The translations under genes were made by a program, and so were the position numbers. The notes below the pieces were generated by a model, which worked only from the letters and a program-made list of their open reading frames with translations, was not told the origin of the DNA and searched no databases. Positions 8,171 through 16,087 of a DNA stretch of 64,000 bases are shown in pieces. Position 1 is the first letter of the stretch, and the number at the start of each line of letters is the position of its first letter. Origin of the DNA: Streptosporangium subroseum (GTDB lineage: Bacteria; Actinomycetota; Actinomycetes; Streptosporangiales; Streptosporangiaceae); assembly GCF_900188345.1 (NCBI RefSeq), contig NZ_FZOD01000021.1:1-64000 (forward strand), in the 5' to 3' direction.

Positions 8171-8725
8171 ACGGCAACCCGGGAGCCTGATGCAGAACTG
8201 GACAGAAAGATCGAAGAAGAGATCGCCCCTTTCGTTGATGCGGTCGAGCGCCTCGATGAGATTCCCGGGATCGGCCCGACCGCCGCCTACGCGATCATCT
8301 CCGAGATCGGCCTGGATATGAGCCGTTTCCCCACCGCCGGCCATCTGGCTTCCTGGGCACGTTTCGCTCCCAAAGCCAAGGAATCGGTGGGCAAGAAGAA
8401 GGGGCGAAACTCCACCGGTCACGGCAACCGGTACCTGGCGCGCGTGCTGGGCGAAGCCGCTGTGACCGCCGGAAGGACCGACACCTTCCTCGGCGAGCGC
8501 TACCGGCGCATCGCCCGGCGCCGGGGAAAGAAACGCGCCATCGTCGCGGTCGGCCGGTCCATTCTGGTCATCGTCTGGCACCTACTCAGCGATCCTCAGG
8601 CCCGATTCAAAGACCTGGGCGCCGATTTCTACCAGTCCCGGATCAACCCCGAACGCAAGAAACGCGATCACATCCGCCAGCTCGAAGCCCTCGGATTCAC
8701 CGTCACCCTGGAACCCGCCGCCTGA
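8171..8725 (+). pseudogene. IS110 family transposase, C-terminal half
   Basis: The open frame from 8171 to the stop at 8725 encodes the IS116/IS110/IS902 C-terminal domain: LDEIPGIGPTAAYAIISEIG (helix-hairpin-helix-like), FPTAGHLASWARFAPKAKES, GRNSTGHGNRYLARVLGEAA, RYRRIARRRGKKRAIVAVGR and the tail HIRQLEALGFTVTLEP. The N-terminal DEDD RuvC-like nuclease domain is absent and an in-frame stop lies at 8168-8170, so the element is dead. The conserved serine region is still readable and the C-terminus is intact, which suggests fairly recent loss of the 5' half. No IS ends were recognised. Confidence 0.75.
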
Positions 8726-8854
8726 CCACAACCGCCCCGGCAGACCCCGACGCGACGATTACCAGCCCGGGGTCCGCTGCCGCCTGCCCACTGACTGTCC
8801 GATTTTCGGATCAGACATTGAACCTTTTTCATCCCGCCGATGGCGGTCCACAAG

Positions 8855-9182
8855 TCACAGCCTGGTGCTCGCCTCGGGCCTGTCGGTGGCCGTGATCGCG
8901 CTGGTCGCACTCGGCCTGGGAACGGTCATGCGATCCACCGCCGGAGCGATCGTCACCGTCTGCGTCCTGCTGTTCGTGTCGCCCCTGGCGGTGAACCTCC
9001 TCGCCGATCCGTGGAACGACCGGATCGCCTCGGTGCTGCCCTCCAACCTCGCCGCCCGGCTCGTGGATCATCCATCCGCGGTGGGAGGCCTGCCGCCGCT
9101 CGGCGCGCTCGCCGTACTGCCGGCATACGTGATCGTGGCCCTCGGCGCGGGGGCGGTTGTGCTCGCGAGAAGGGACGCGTGA
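8855..9182 (+). pseudogene. C-terminal fragment of an ABC-2 type permease
   Basis: The frame ending at 9182 reads SLVLASGLSVAVIALVALGL, then GTVMRSTAGAIVTVCVLLFV, SPLAVNLLADPWNDRIASVL and PSNLAARL, closing with a final hydrophobic helix. This is the usual C-terminus of daunorubicin/ABC-2 type permeases, with two membrane segments left. The N-terminal four helices are missing and similarity begins just after the IS110 remnant, so the element insertion or a later deletion removed the front of the gene. No ATPase partner is nearby. Confidence 0.6.
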
Positions 9183-9218
9183 CCTGGAAGGTGAGAAGGG
9201 ACACGTGACCTGGGAGGT
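9167..9218. repeat. Tandem 26-bp duplication
   Basis: GAGAAGGGACGCGTGACCTG plus six bases (9167-9192) is followed directly by a second copy (9193-9218) with two mismatches. The first copy contains the stop codon of the permease fragment. Confidence 0.8.
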
Positions 9219-9355
9219 CCCGCCGCCTCTATCTCGTGTGTGCCCGGAGTACGGCGATCTCCCTCTCCGGCCGATTGTCCTCCCCGCACGGAGGGAGTTG
9301 AATCGATGGGGTTCAGTCCGGCGAGAATCGCGTCGCTCGCGGAAGAAGGACAGTG

Positions 9356-10093
9356 ATGGAAACCGATCAGGCATCACCCCCGGTCCGTGGCCGGAGGGGG
9401 TTCGCGAGCCCGGCGCTGGTGCGATTCCTGGCGGGACTGGCCCTGGTCGTCGCCGTGACGGTCCCGATCGGCGGCATCGCCTTCGCCGTGAACGGTGCGA
9501 CGCAGGCTCATGGCTACATCACCGTCCCGGTGCAGGTCCGTTCCGTGGACAGCCTGCGGATCCCGCTCACCGATGGCGCGGGGGCCGGCACCGAGCACCC
9601 CTTGCGCCAGCCGGCCGAGGTCTCGGGCATCCTCCTGCGTCTTCCCGGACTCCCGGAAAGCAGCTGGCTGGAGGCGGGCACCGGCACGCTCATGCTGACC
9701 GCATGGGACTCCACGGTGGCGGAGCAGCTCGCCGGGCGTGGTGATGTCGCGCTGGTCGGCGTGTGCGCCGGACTTGGGGCGTTGCTGCTCCGCACGCTGC
9801 TGCTCTCCATCGCCGCCAGGCGCCCTTTCCGGTCCGGCAACGCCGCCAGGCTCGGTGCGATCGCCGGCCTGATCATGGTCGCCGCCGTCTCGGCGGAGGT
9901 GTTCCCCTACGTGGCCGGCGACCTCGTGCTGACCCGCCTCGGACTCGGCGGGCCGGACAGCCCGGTGAGCGCGCCGCCCGCCCTTTCGCTCGGCCTGGTC
10001 GCTCCCCTTCTGCTGACGCTCGTTGTGCTCACGGTGGCCGAGGGGTTCCGTCAGGGCGCCGAATCGGCCCGGGACGCCGGAGAGCCAATCTGA
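9356..10093 (+). CDS. DUF2975-like membrane protein
   Basis: A 245-residue protein with an N-terminal membrane helix (about 22-45), an extracellular-type segment, and three further helices (about 122-142, 163-183 and 206-225). The stretch LLRTLLLSIAARRPFRSGNA, then ARLGAIAGL, and the closing VVLTVAEGFRQGAESARDAG fit the DUF2975 pattern (RPF..NA.RL and the C-terminal F..G.E.R.D). The function is unknown; members often sit beside small XRE regulators. A 16-codon frame (9305-9355) overlaps the start as TGATG. AAGAAGGA at 9343-9350 is a good ribosome site for ATG 9356. Confidence 0.65.
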   Translation: METDQASPPVRGRRGFASPALVRFLAGLALVVAVTVPIGGIAFAVNGATQAHGYITVPVQVRSVDSLRIPLTDGAGAGTEHPLRQPAEVSGILLRLPGLPESSWLEAGTGTLMLTAWDSTVAEQLAGRGDVALVGVCAGLGALLLRTLLLSIAARRPFRSGNAARLGAIAGLIMVAAVSAEVFPYVAGDLVLTRLGLGGPDSPVSAPPALSLGLVAPLLLTLVVLTVAEGFRQGAESARDAGEPI

Positions 10094-10237
10094 CAACCCG
10101 CTCGAATAGTGGTCCCGTTGTCACCGCACCCCTTCACGGTGCCGGCGGGAGATTCCGCGGCTCGCCTGATCTTTGGAAGTACTGAGCCGTAGGGTGAAAA
10201 AAGCGCTTAATGCCCAATTGAGAGATGAAGGCGGCTG

Positions 10238-11194
10238 ATGGTCGGCTATGACGTCCTGGTGGTCGGCGGCACCGGCGTGGACACGATCGTGCGTGTCGAC
10301 GCGCTGGCCGTACCCGGGGGAGACTCCGTCGGCGTCCCTCCGATCCACGACTACGTGGGCCACTCCGGGAACGGCGTGGCACTCGGGTTCCACGCCCTCG
10401 GCCTGCGCACGAAGTTCGTCGACTTCGTCGGCGACGACCCGCAGGGGCGGCTGATCCTCGACAGGTACGCCGCGGTCGGGCTCGACTTCAGCCACCTGCC
10501 CGCACCCAACGGCACCCCGCGCAGCGTCAACCTGGTGGACGGCCAGGGACGGCGCTTCTCCTTCTACGACGGCAGGCACCCGGCGGACCTGAGGCTGCCG
10601 CCCGAGTTCTACCTGCCCTTCCTCGAACGCTGCGGGCACGTGCACATATCGCGTGCCTATCATCCCGGCACCGTGTTCGACGACGCCGAGCGTCTCGGCA
10701 GGTCCGTCTCGACGGACCTGCACTCCTGGGACGGCCGCGATCCCTGGGCGCACCCCTACGCCTTCCGCTCCGACCTGGTCTTCATGAGCGCGGCGACGGC
10801 CGGGGACCGGTGCGAGGAGGTGATGCGCCACATCCTCGACGAGGGTCGCGCCACCGTGGTCGTCGCGACCGACGGCGCCGACGGTTGCCGGATGCTGACA
10901 CGCGCGGACGGTGTCGTACGGGCCTTCCCCGCGGTGACGCCCGAGCGGCCCGTCGTGGACAGCAACGGCGCGGGCGACGCGTTCAGCACCGCCTTCACCC
11001 GGGCGTGGCTGGCCGGCGCGGAGCCGGCGGAGTGCGTGCTGGCGGGCTCGGTCTCCGGGGCGTACGCCTGCGGCAGCCCGGGCACCCACGAGGAGATGAT
11101 CGACGCCGCCACGCTCGACGCCGCCTGTGCCCGCCTGCGCCACGCGCGGCCGGAAGCCCCTCGGGAACGGCTGGTGCCCGTCACCCCTGAATGA
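10238..11194 (+). CDS. PfkB family carbohydrate kinase
   Basis: A 318-residue ribokinase-fold kinase that phosphorylates a sugar or nucleoside hydroxyl with ATP. The N-terminal signature GHSGNGVALGFHALGLRTKF (about 46-65, PfkB signature 1) and the C-terminal signature VVDSNGAGDAFSTAF (about 243-257, containing the GAGD anion hole and catalytic Asp) are both intact. The substrate is not evident. There is no sugar transporter next door; it appears monocistronic, preceded by an A-rich promoter-like stretch and followed by 319 bases without a clear gene. Confidence 0.8.
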   Translation: MVGYDVLVVGGTGVDTIVRVDALAVPGGDSVGVPPIHDYVGHSGNGVALGFHALGLRTKFVDFVGDDPQGRLILDRYAAVGLDFSHLPAPNGTPRSVNLVDGQGRRFSFYDGRHPADLRLPPEFYLPFLERCGHVHISRAYHPGTVFDDAERLGRSVSTDLHSWDGRDPWAHPYAFRSDLVFMSAATAGDRCEEVMRHILDEGRATVVVATDGADGCRMLTRADGVVRAFPAVTPERPVVDSNGAGDAFSTAFTRAWLAGAEPAECVLAGSVSGAYACGSPGTHEEMIDAATLDAACARLRHARPEAPRERLVPVTPE

Positions 11195-11513
11195 CCGGCA
11201 TCCCCGTGCCCGGCCGGCGGGCTCAGGGGTCATAACCGGGTATGCCGATCATGGATTCTGAAAGTGACGGCGTGGGAGCTCTCAGACCGACTCCGGGCGA
11301 CGGGAAGCAGGAGAGCGGCCGAAGCGACGGCGAGGAGTCCCAGCGTCACCACATTCAGGGCCTTGTCGAGGGTGTTGTACATGTGGAGGGTCACCGGCGC
11401 GGGCGGGCTCGCTGCCGGGCGCCACTGCGCTCGATGCGCGGCCGTGGTCGTCGGTGCGGGCTTCACCGGGCTGGAGACCGGCGAGGGCCGAGACGGTCCT
11501 CGGCGCTGTCCCG
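11195..11513. other. Intergenic stretch, no confident gene
   Basis: This stretch lies between the PfkB kinase and the GlxA-type regulator. The minus strand holds a 50-codon frame from ATG 11382 to 11230 (MYNTLDKALNVVTLGLLAVA, then SAALLLPVARS) with one plausible membrane helix. It could be a small membrane protein or the stub of a deleted one; nothing else supports it. No terminator was found. Confidence 0.3.
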
Positions 11514-12518
11514 CTACAGGGCTCGCGAGGCCGGCCCCACCTCGCCGGTGTGGAACGCCCGGCGGTAGGCGGTGGGGGAGGTCCGCATGATCCGGCCGAA
11601 GTGGTGGCGGTAGGTCACGGCGGTGTCGAAGCCGGCCGCGGCCGCGATCTGTTCGACGGAGGCGTCGCTGGTCTCCAGCAGGGGAAGGCTGGCCTGCACC
11701 CGCTGGGTGATGAGCCAGCGGATGGGACTGGTCCCCGTCGCTCTCGCGAAGTGGCGCAGGTAGGTGCGCGTCGACATGTGCGCCTGGCGGGCCAGGGTCT
11801 CCACGGTGAGGGCCTCGGGGAGATGCTCCAGCGCCCAGGCCATGCTGCGGGCGATCCGGTCGTCGCCGGGGCCCGCGGTCACGGGCGTCTCGATGTACTG
11901 GGCCTGCCCGCCGTCGCGGTGGGGCTGGATGACCAGCCGGCGGGCGACGGCGTTGGCGATCGCCGCGCCGTGGTCCTTGCGGACGAGGTGCGTGCACACG
12001 TCGAGGCCGGCCGCACTGCCCGCGCCGGTGATCACGTCGTGCTCGTCGACGTAGAGGGCGTTCGCGTCGACGCGGACCTTGGGGTAACGGCGGCGCAGCA
12101 GATCGGCATGGCGCCAGTGGGTGGTGGCCCGGCGTCCGTCGAGCAGTCCCGCGGCCGCCAGCGCGAACGCGCCGGAACAGATGGAGACGACGCGTGCCCC
12201 CCGCCGGTGCGCCAGCCGCAGTGCCGCTGTCAGCTCCGGTGCCGGATCGCCGGTCACGTCGGGGACGCCGGGGACGATGACCGTGTGAGCCGCCGAGAAG
12301 ACCTCCAGGCCGTGCGGGGTGTTCAGGAACGCGCCGCCGACGACGCGTACCGGCCCCGGCCCCTGCGAGCACACCGTCAGGTCGTACCAGGGGACGTCGA
12401 GCTCCGGACGGGGCAGGCCGAACACCTCGGTGACGATGCCGAGCTCGAAGGCGGACATGCCGTCGTAGGCCAGTACGGAGACGGACCGGCCAGGGCGGGT
12501 GATTTGCGAGACATGCAT
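11514..12518 (-). CDS. GlxA/FtrA family AraC-type regulator
   Basis: A 334-residue regulator with an N-terminal DJ-1/PfpI-like domain (about 12-185; VSVLAYDGMSAFELGIVTEV, and the nucleophile-elbow-like VVSICSGAFALAAAGLLDGR) and a C-terminal AraC HTH (about 225-320; ETLARQAHMSTRTYLRHFAR and SVEQIAAAAGFDTAVTYRHH). This is the GlxA/FtrA architecture, in which the PfpI domain senses a ligand rather than acting as an enzyme. It is divergent from a rhodanese gene 71 bases away, a combination often seen for this family, so the rhodanese is the probable target. ATG 12518 is used; ATG 12514 lies out of frame. Confidence 0.85.
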   Translation of the reverse strand: MHVSQITRPGRSVSVLAYDGMSAFELGIVTEVFGLPRPELDVPWYDLTVCSQGPGPVRVVGGAFLNTPHGLEVFSAAHTVIVPGVPDVTGDPAPELTAALRLAHRRGARVVSICSGAFALAAAGLLDGRRATTHWRHADLLRRRYPKVRVDANALYVDEHDVITGAGSAAGLDVCTHLVRKDHGAAIANAVARRLVIQPHRDGGQAQYIETPVTAGPGDDRIARSMAWALEHLPEALTVETLARQAHMSTRTYLRHFARATGTSPIRWLITQRVQASLPLLETSDASVEQIAAAAGFDTAVTYRHHFGRIMRTSPTAYRRAFHTGEVGPASRAL

Positions 12519-12589
12519 GGCGTTAACTTAGCGAACGGCGTCATTCACGCCACTGTCCGAGAGGCTTCGTCCCCGCCAGGATCGTGGGC

Positions 12590-13048
12590 ATGTCCTCCGT
12601 ACTCTCCATCCCGCCGGCCGCGCCGGCGCAGGCCGCCGCCCACTTCGCGGCCCGGCTGTCCTTCGAGACCGATGTCAGTGACGTTCACGCCGACCTGGAG
12701 GCCCGTGCCCCCGGAGTCGTCGTGATCGACTCCCGCAACACGCAGGCCTGGGAGCAGGGCCACCTGCCGGGCGCCGTACACCTGCCGACCGCGGAGATCG
12801 CCGCGCGGGCGCCGAGCCTGATCGATCCGGCCGCGGTCGTCGTCACCTACTGCTGGGGGCCCGGCTGCAACGGCGCGACCCGGGCCGCGCTGGCGTTCGC
12901 CACGCTCGGCTACCGGGTCAAGGAGATGATCGGGGGTTATGAGTACTGGGTGCGGGAGGGTTTCCCGGTGGAGACGGCCGAGGGCCGCCACGCCCGTCGG
13001 GTCGACGACCTGACCGCCCTCTCGTCCGGCATCGCGTGCGACTGCTGA
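12590..13048 (+). CDS. Rhodanese-like domain protein
   Basis: A 152-residue single-domain rhodanese. VVVIDSRNTQAWEQGHLPGA (about 43-62) is the CH2A motif, and the active-site loop CWGPGCNGATR starts at Cys88, the expected persulfide-bearing nucleophile. IGGYEYWVREGFPVE is the usual end. The loop carries two cysteines (88 and 93), so a disulfide in the loop is possible. Sulfur-transfer role by family. Its divergent partner is a GlxA-type regulator. ATG 12590 fits; an in-frame GTG at 12584 would add two residues. Confidence 0.8.
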   Translation: MSSVLSIPPAAPAQAAAHFAARLSFETDVSDVHADLEARAPGVVVIDSRNTQAWEQGHLPGAVHLPTAEIAARAPSLIDPAAVVVTYCWGPGCNGATRAALAFATLGYRVKEMIGGYEYWVREGFPVETAEGRHARRVDDLTALSSGIACDC

Positions 13049-13273
13049 TGCGAGCGGCGGCGAGCTGAGGCGACCACGATCGACCACCTTCACACAACTT
13101 ACTTTTGTCTCAAAATGTCACATGTCGGTTGTAATCAGACAATGGCCTTTCGTTCGGTGACCGCGCAATTCCGCAGAGTTGCGAAATGTGTTTCTTGACA
13201 TGTCCCATAGTTCCCGCTAAATAACTCCATCCACCGGCCGGGGTGGTTAGCGGGTAGTTCACATATTGCATAT

Positions 13274-13306
13274 TTGATATTTAAAGGAGTTGGGCAATAT
13301 ATTTGC
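13274..13306 (+). promoter_or_regulatory. Promoter with overlapping palindrome for the uptake operon
   Basis: TTGATA (13274-13279) and TATATT (13298-13303) are separated by 18 bases, each 5/6 of the consensus, in an AT-rich block unusual for this genome. The symmetric GCAATATATTTGC (13294-13306) covers the -10, a good position for a repressor. The expected leader before the binding protein (ATG 13447) is about 135 bases and includes GGTCGGCAT/ATGCCGTCC, which can fold with one mismatch. A second TTGACA at 13195 has a poorer partner. The rest of 13049-13446 holds no gene that I can support. Confidence 0.5.
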
Positions 13307-13446
13307 AATTGGGGCGATCTTCTCCCTATTCTGATCCGCGGTCGGCATAGTCCTTGATCCCGTACCTTCGGGGGTCCCCTCATGCCGTCCGGCGAGTTGC
13401 ACGGCGAGTTCCGTCCGACGCGATCGAACGCAGCTAAGGAGACCTC

Positions 13447-14430
13447 ATGAGGTTCGGACTTGCGAGCCGGGTGGTCATCGCAGGCGTCGCCGCCACTCTG
13501 GCGCTGAGTGCCTGTACCGGTTCCGGCGAATCGGCAGACACCGCGGCGAACACGGGTGGCCTGGAGAAGACCCAGCTCAAGATCGGGGCGTTACCCATCC
13601 CCGACTCGGCCGCGCTCTACATCGCGAACAGCAGGGGCTTCTTCAAGGAAGAGGGCCTCACCGTCACCATCGAGTCGGTCGCGGGCGGGGCGCAGGCCCA
13701 GCAGGCCCTCGTCGGAGGCTCCCTGGACGCCACCCAGACCAACTACGTCTCGGCCTTCCTCGCCGTCTCGGCCGGCATCAAGATGAAGGTCATCTCGGAC
13801 CTCTACCAGGCGGCCCCGGACGCGTTCGACATCATGGTGCCCAAGGACTCCCCGATCAAGACGCCCGCCGACCTCAAGGGCAAGAAGATCGCGGTCAACA
13901 GCAGGAAGAACGTCGGGACCCTGGCGGTGACCGCGCTGCTCAAGACCCAGGGGCTCGCCGAGACCGACGTCGAGTTCCTGGAGTTCCCCTTCCCCGAGAT
14001 GGCGGACAAGCTCAAGACCGGCATCGTCGACGCCGCGTGGATGACCGAGCCGCACCTGACCGCCGTCCAGAAGACCATCGGCGCCCGGAAACTCGCCGAC
14101 ACCATGGTCGGCCCCCTGGCGGGCTTCCCCGTCGCCGGCGTTGTCGTCATCGAGGAGTTCGCGAACAAGAACCCCAAGACGACGGCCGCCTTCCAGCGGG
14201 CGATCGCCAGGGCCCAGCAGATCTCCGCCGCCGACCGCAAGGCCGTCGAGGAGATCCTGCCGACCTATACCAAGATCGACGCGGCCACGGCCGCCGTCAT
14301 CACGCTCGGCACCTTCCCCACCGGCGTCGACGAGGCCCGCCTGCAGCGGGTGGCGGACGTGATGCTGGAGCAGGGCTACCTGAAGAGCAAGATCGAGGCC
14401 AAGTCTCTCCTTCCCGGAAACGCCGGGTGA
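13447..14430 (+). CDS. SsuA/TauA-type ABC substrate-binding lipoprotein
   Basis: A 327-residue lipoprotein. The signal peptide ends in the lipobox LSAC with Cys23, anchoring it outside the membrane. The mature part fits the NMT1/SsuA family: LKIGALPIPDSAALYIANSR, GFFKEEGLTVTIESVAGGAQ, DLKGKKIAVNSRKNVGTLAV and GIVDAAWMTEPHLTAVQK. Such proteins deliver sulfonates, nitrate, taurine, pyrimidine precursors or similar small molecules; the ligand is not determined. AAGGAG at 13436-13441 is the ribosome site. It overlaps the first permease by GTGA. It is first in an operon that lacks an ATPase gene. Confidence 0.8.
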   Translation: MRFGLASRVVIAGVAATLALSACTGSGESADTAANTGGLEKTQLKIGALPIPDSAALYIANSRGFFKEEGLTVTIESVAGGAQAQQALVGGSLDATQTNYVSAFLAVSAGIKMKVISDLYQAAPDAFDIMVPKDSPIKTPADLKGKKIAVNSRKNVGTLAVTALLKTQGLAETDVEFLEFPFPEMADKLKTGIVDAAWMTEPHLTAVQKTIGARKLADTMVGPLAGFPVAGVVVIEEFANKNPKTTAAFQRAIARAQQISAADRKAVEEILPTYTKIDAATAAVITLGTFPTGVDEARLQRVADVMLEQGYLKSKIEAKSLLPGNAG

Positions 14431-15215
14431 TCGAGCGCAACCCCCTCGACAGCAGACTGTTCTGCGGCGCCGCCGGCGTCGCGGGACTGTTCTGCGTGCT
14501 GGAGGTCGCCGGCCGGACCGGGCTGATCGACCCGCTCGCGTTCCCGCTGGCCTCCACGGTGGTGGGCCGGGCGGCCTCGCTCGTGGCCGACGCGGAATTC
14601 CTCTCCGACGTCGCCTCGACCCTCGGCGTGTGGGCCCTCGGCCTGCTGGTCACCGTCGCGGTCGCCGTACCCGCCGGGTTCCTGCTCGGAAGCCTGCCCC
14701 GTGTGGAGAGCGCGCTCCGGCCGATCACGGAGTTCCTCCGCCCCATCCCGTCGATCGCGCTGATCCCGCTGGCCCTCACCCTGTTCTCCGACAGGTTCGA
14801 CATGAAGATCACCCTGATCGCCTACGCGGCGGCCTGGCCCGTCCTGATCAACACGATGTACGGCCTCAAGGACGTCGACCCGCTCGCCAAGGAGACGCTG
14901 CGCAGCTTCGGGTTCGGCCGGCTGGCCGTGCTCTGGCGGGTGTCGCTGCCGAGCACCGCGCCGTTCATCGCCACCGGCGTCCGGCTGGCCTCCGCGATCG
15001 CGCTCATCGTGGCGATCAGCGTGGAACTGCTGGGCGGCGGCTCCGAGGGCATCGGCAGTTTTGTCCTGGAGACGGCCGGCGACCTGAACCCGATGGAGTA
15101 CATCATCGCCGCCGCCCTCTGGGCCGGCGTCATCGGCGTGGTCACCAACGGCCTGTTCGTGCTGGCGGAGCGGCGCATCTTCCGCTGGCACAGCGCCCGT
15201 ACGGAGGCGGCGTGA
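14427..15215 (+). CDS. ABC transporter permease (SsuC/TauC type), first
   Basis: A 262-residue inner-membrane permease with about six helices and the BPD_transp_1 fold. The EAA-type coupling loop appears as KETLRSFGFGRLAVLWRVSL, then PSTAPFIATG. GTG 14427 overlaps the stop of the binding-protein gene, and the C-terminus (FRWHSARTEAA) ends in a GTGA overlap with the second permease. Two distinct permease genes suggest a heterodimeric channel, which is less common than the homodimer of SsuC/TauC. Confidence 0.8.
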   Translation: MIERNPLDSRLFCGAAGVAGLFCVLEVAGRTGLIDPLAFPLASTVVGRAASLVADAEFLSDVASTLGVWALGLLVTVAVAVPAGFLLGSLPRVESALRPITEFLRPIPSIALIPLALTLFSDRFDMKITLIAYAAAWPVLINTMYGLKDVDPLAKETLRSFGFGRLAVLWRVSLPSTAPFIATGVRLASAIALIVAISVELLGGGSEGIGSFVLETAGDLNPMEYIIAAALWAGVIGVVTNGLFVLAERRIFRWHSARTEAA

Positions 15216-16006
15216 CCAACGGCGTGCTGCGCGTCATCGGCCGCCTGTGGCCGGTGCCGGTGGCCCTGGTGCTCTGGGAGCTGATCACCCGCGGCGCGGA
15301 ACTGCCGGCCTTCCCGCCGCCGTCGCGGATCGCCGCCGCCATGCACACGATGTGGCTGACCGGCCCCGCCGAACGGCTCTGGCTCAGCGACGCGGCACTG
15401 ACGAACATCCCGGCGAGCGTCGGCCGCTTGCTGGCCGGATGGGCGCTGGCCGGAGCCGCCGGAGTCACGCTCGGGGTCGCGCTGGGCCGCTCCCCGCTGC
15501 TCTTCCGCTTCGTGGACCCCCTCATCCAGTTCGCCCGGGCCATCCCCCCGCCCATGCTGCTGCCGTTTTTCATGGCGCTGTTCGCGATCGGGCCGCGGAT
15601 GCAGATCAACGTGATCGCGTTCGGCATCGTCTGGCCGATTCTGATCAACGCCTGCGAGGGCGCCCGGCACGTCGACCGCCAGCACCTGGACGCCGCCAGG
15701 GTCTTCGGGCTGCGCGGCAGGGAAAGACTGCTCCGGATCATCCTGCCCTCGGCCATGCCGAAGATCTTCGCCGGGCTGCGGGTCAGCCTGTCGCTGGCGC
15801 TGATCCTCATGGTGATCTCCGAGCTGGTGGGCAGCACCGACGGGATCGGCTTCCAGCTTCTGGACGCCCAGAGATCGTACGACCTGGCGGGTGTGTGGGG
15901 GAGCATCGTGCTCCTGGGCGCCCTGGGCTACGCGTTCAACGCGGCGTTCCTCGCGGTCGAACGACGTGTCCTGTCCTGGCACCGCTCCGCCCGGCAGCCG
16001 GCCTGA
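15212..16006 (+). CDS. ABC transporter permease (SsuC/TauC type), second
   Basis: A 264-residue permease homologous to the preceding one, with the coupling loop DAARVFGLRGRERLLRIILP, then SAMPKIFAGLRVSLSLALIL. Both permeases end with a similar FRWHS/LSWHRSA tail, so they look like an old duplication. GTG 15212 overlaps the first permease's stop. After the stop comes an 81-base gap and an O-methyltransferase instead of the expected ATPase, so the energising subunit must be supplied from elsewhere in the genome. Confidence 0.8.
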   Translation: MTNGVLRVIGRLWPVPVALVLWELITRGAELPAFPPPSRIAAAMHTMWLTGPAERLWLSDAALTNIPASVGRLLAGWALAGAAGVTLGVALGRSPLLFRFVDPLIQFARAIPPPMLLPFFMALFAIGPRMQINVIAFGIVWPILINACEGARHVDRQHLDAARVFGLRGRERLLRIILPSAMPKIFAGLRVSLSLALILMVISELVGSTDGIGFQLLDAQRSYDLAGVWGSIVLLGALGYAFNAAFLAVERRVLSWHRSARQPA

Positions 16007-16087
16007 TGCCCTGCCACCCCCGAGATCACGGAAACCGAACAGGCCCGCCGAAAGACCACATCGGCGTGCCGGATGAAAGGAACACGA

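Noticed and set aside
13195-13223. Promoter TTGACA-N17-TAAATA
   Set aside because: The -35 is perfect but the -10 matches poorly; the pair at 13274-13303 is better.
13135-13383. 82-codon minus-strand frame in the region before the uptake operon
   Set aside because: It lies in AT-rich promoter DNA, has no recognisable domain and no ribosome site.
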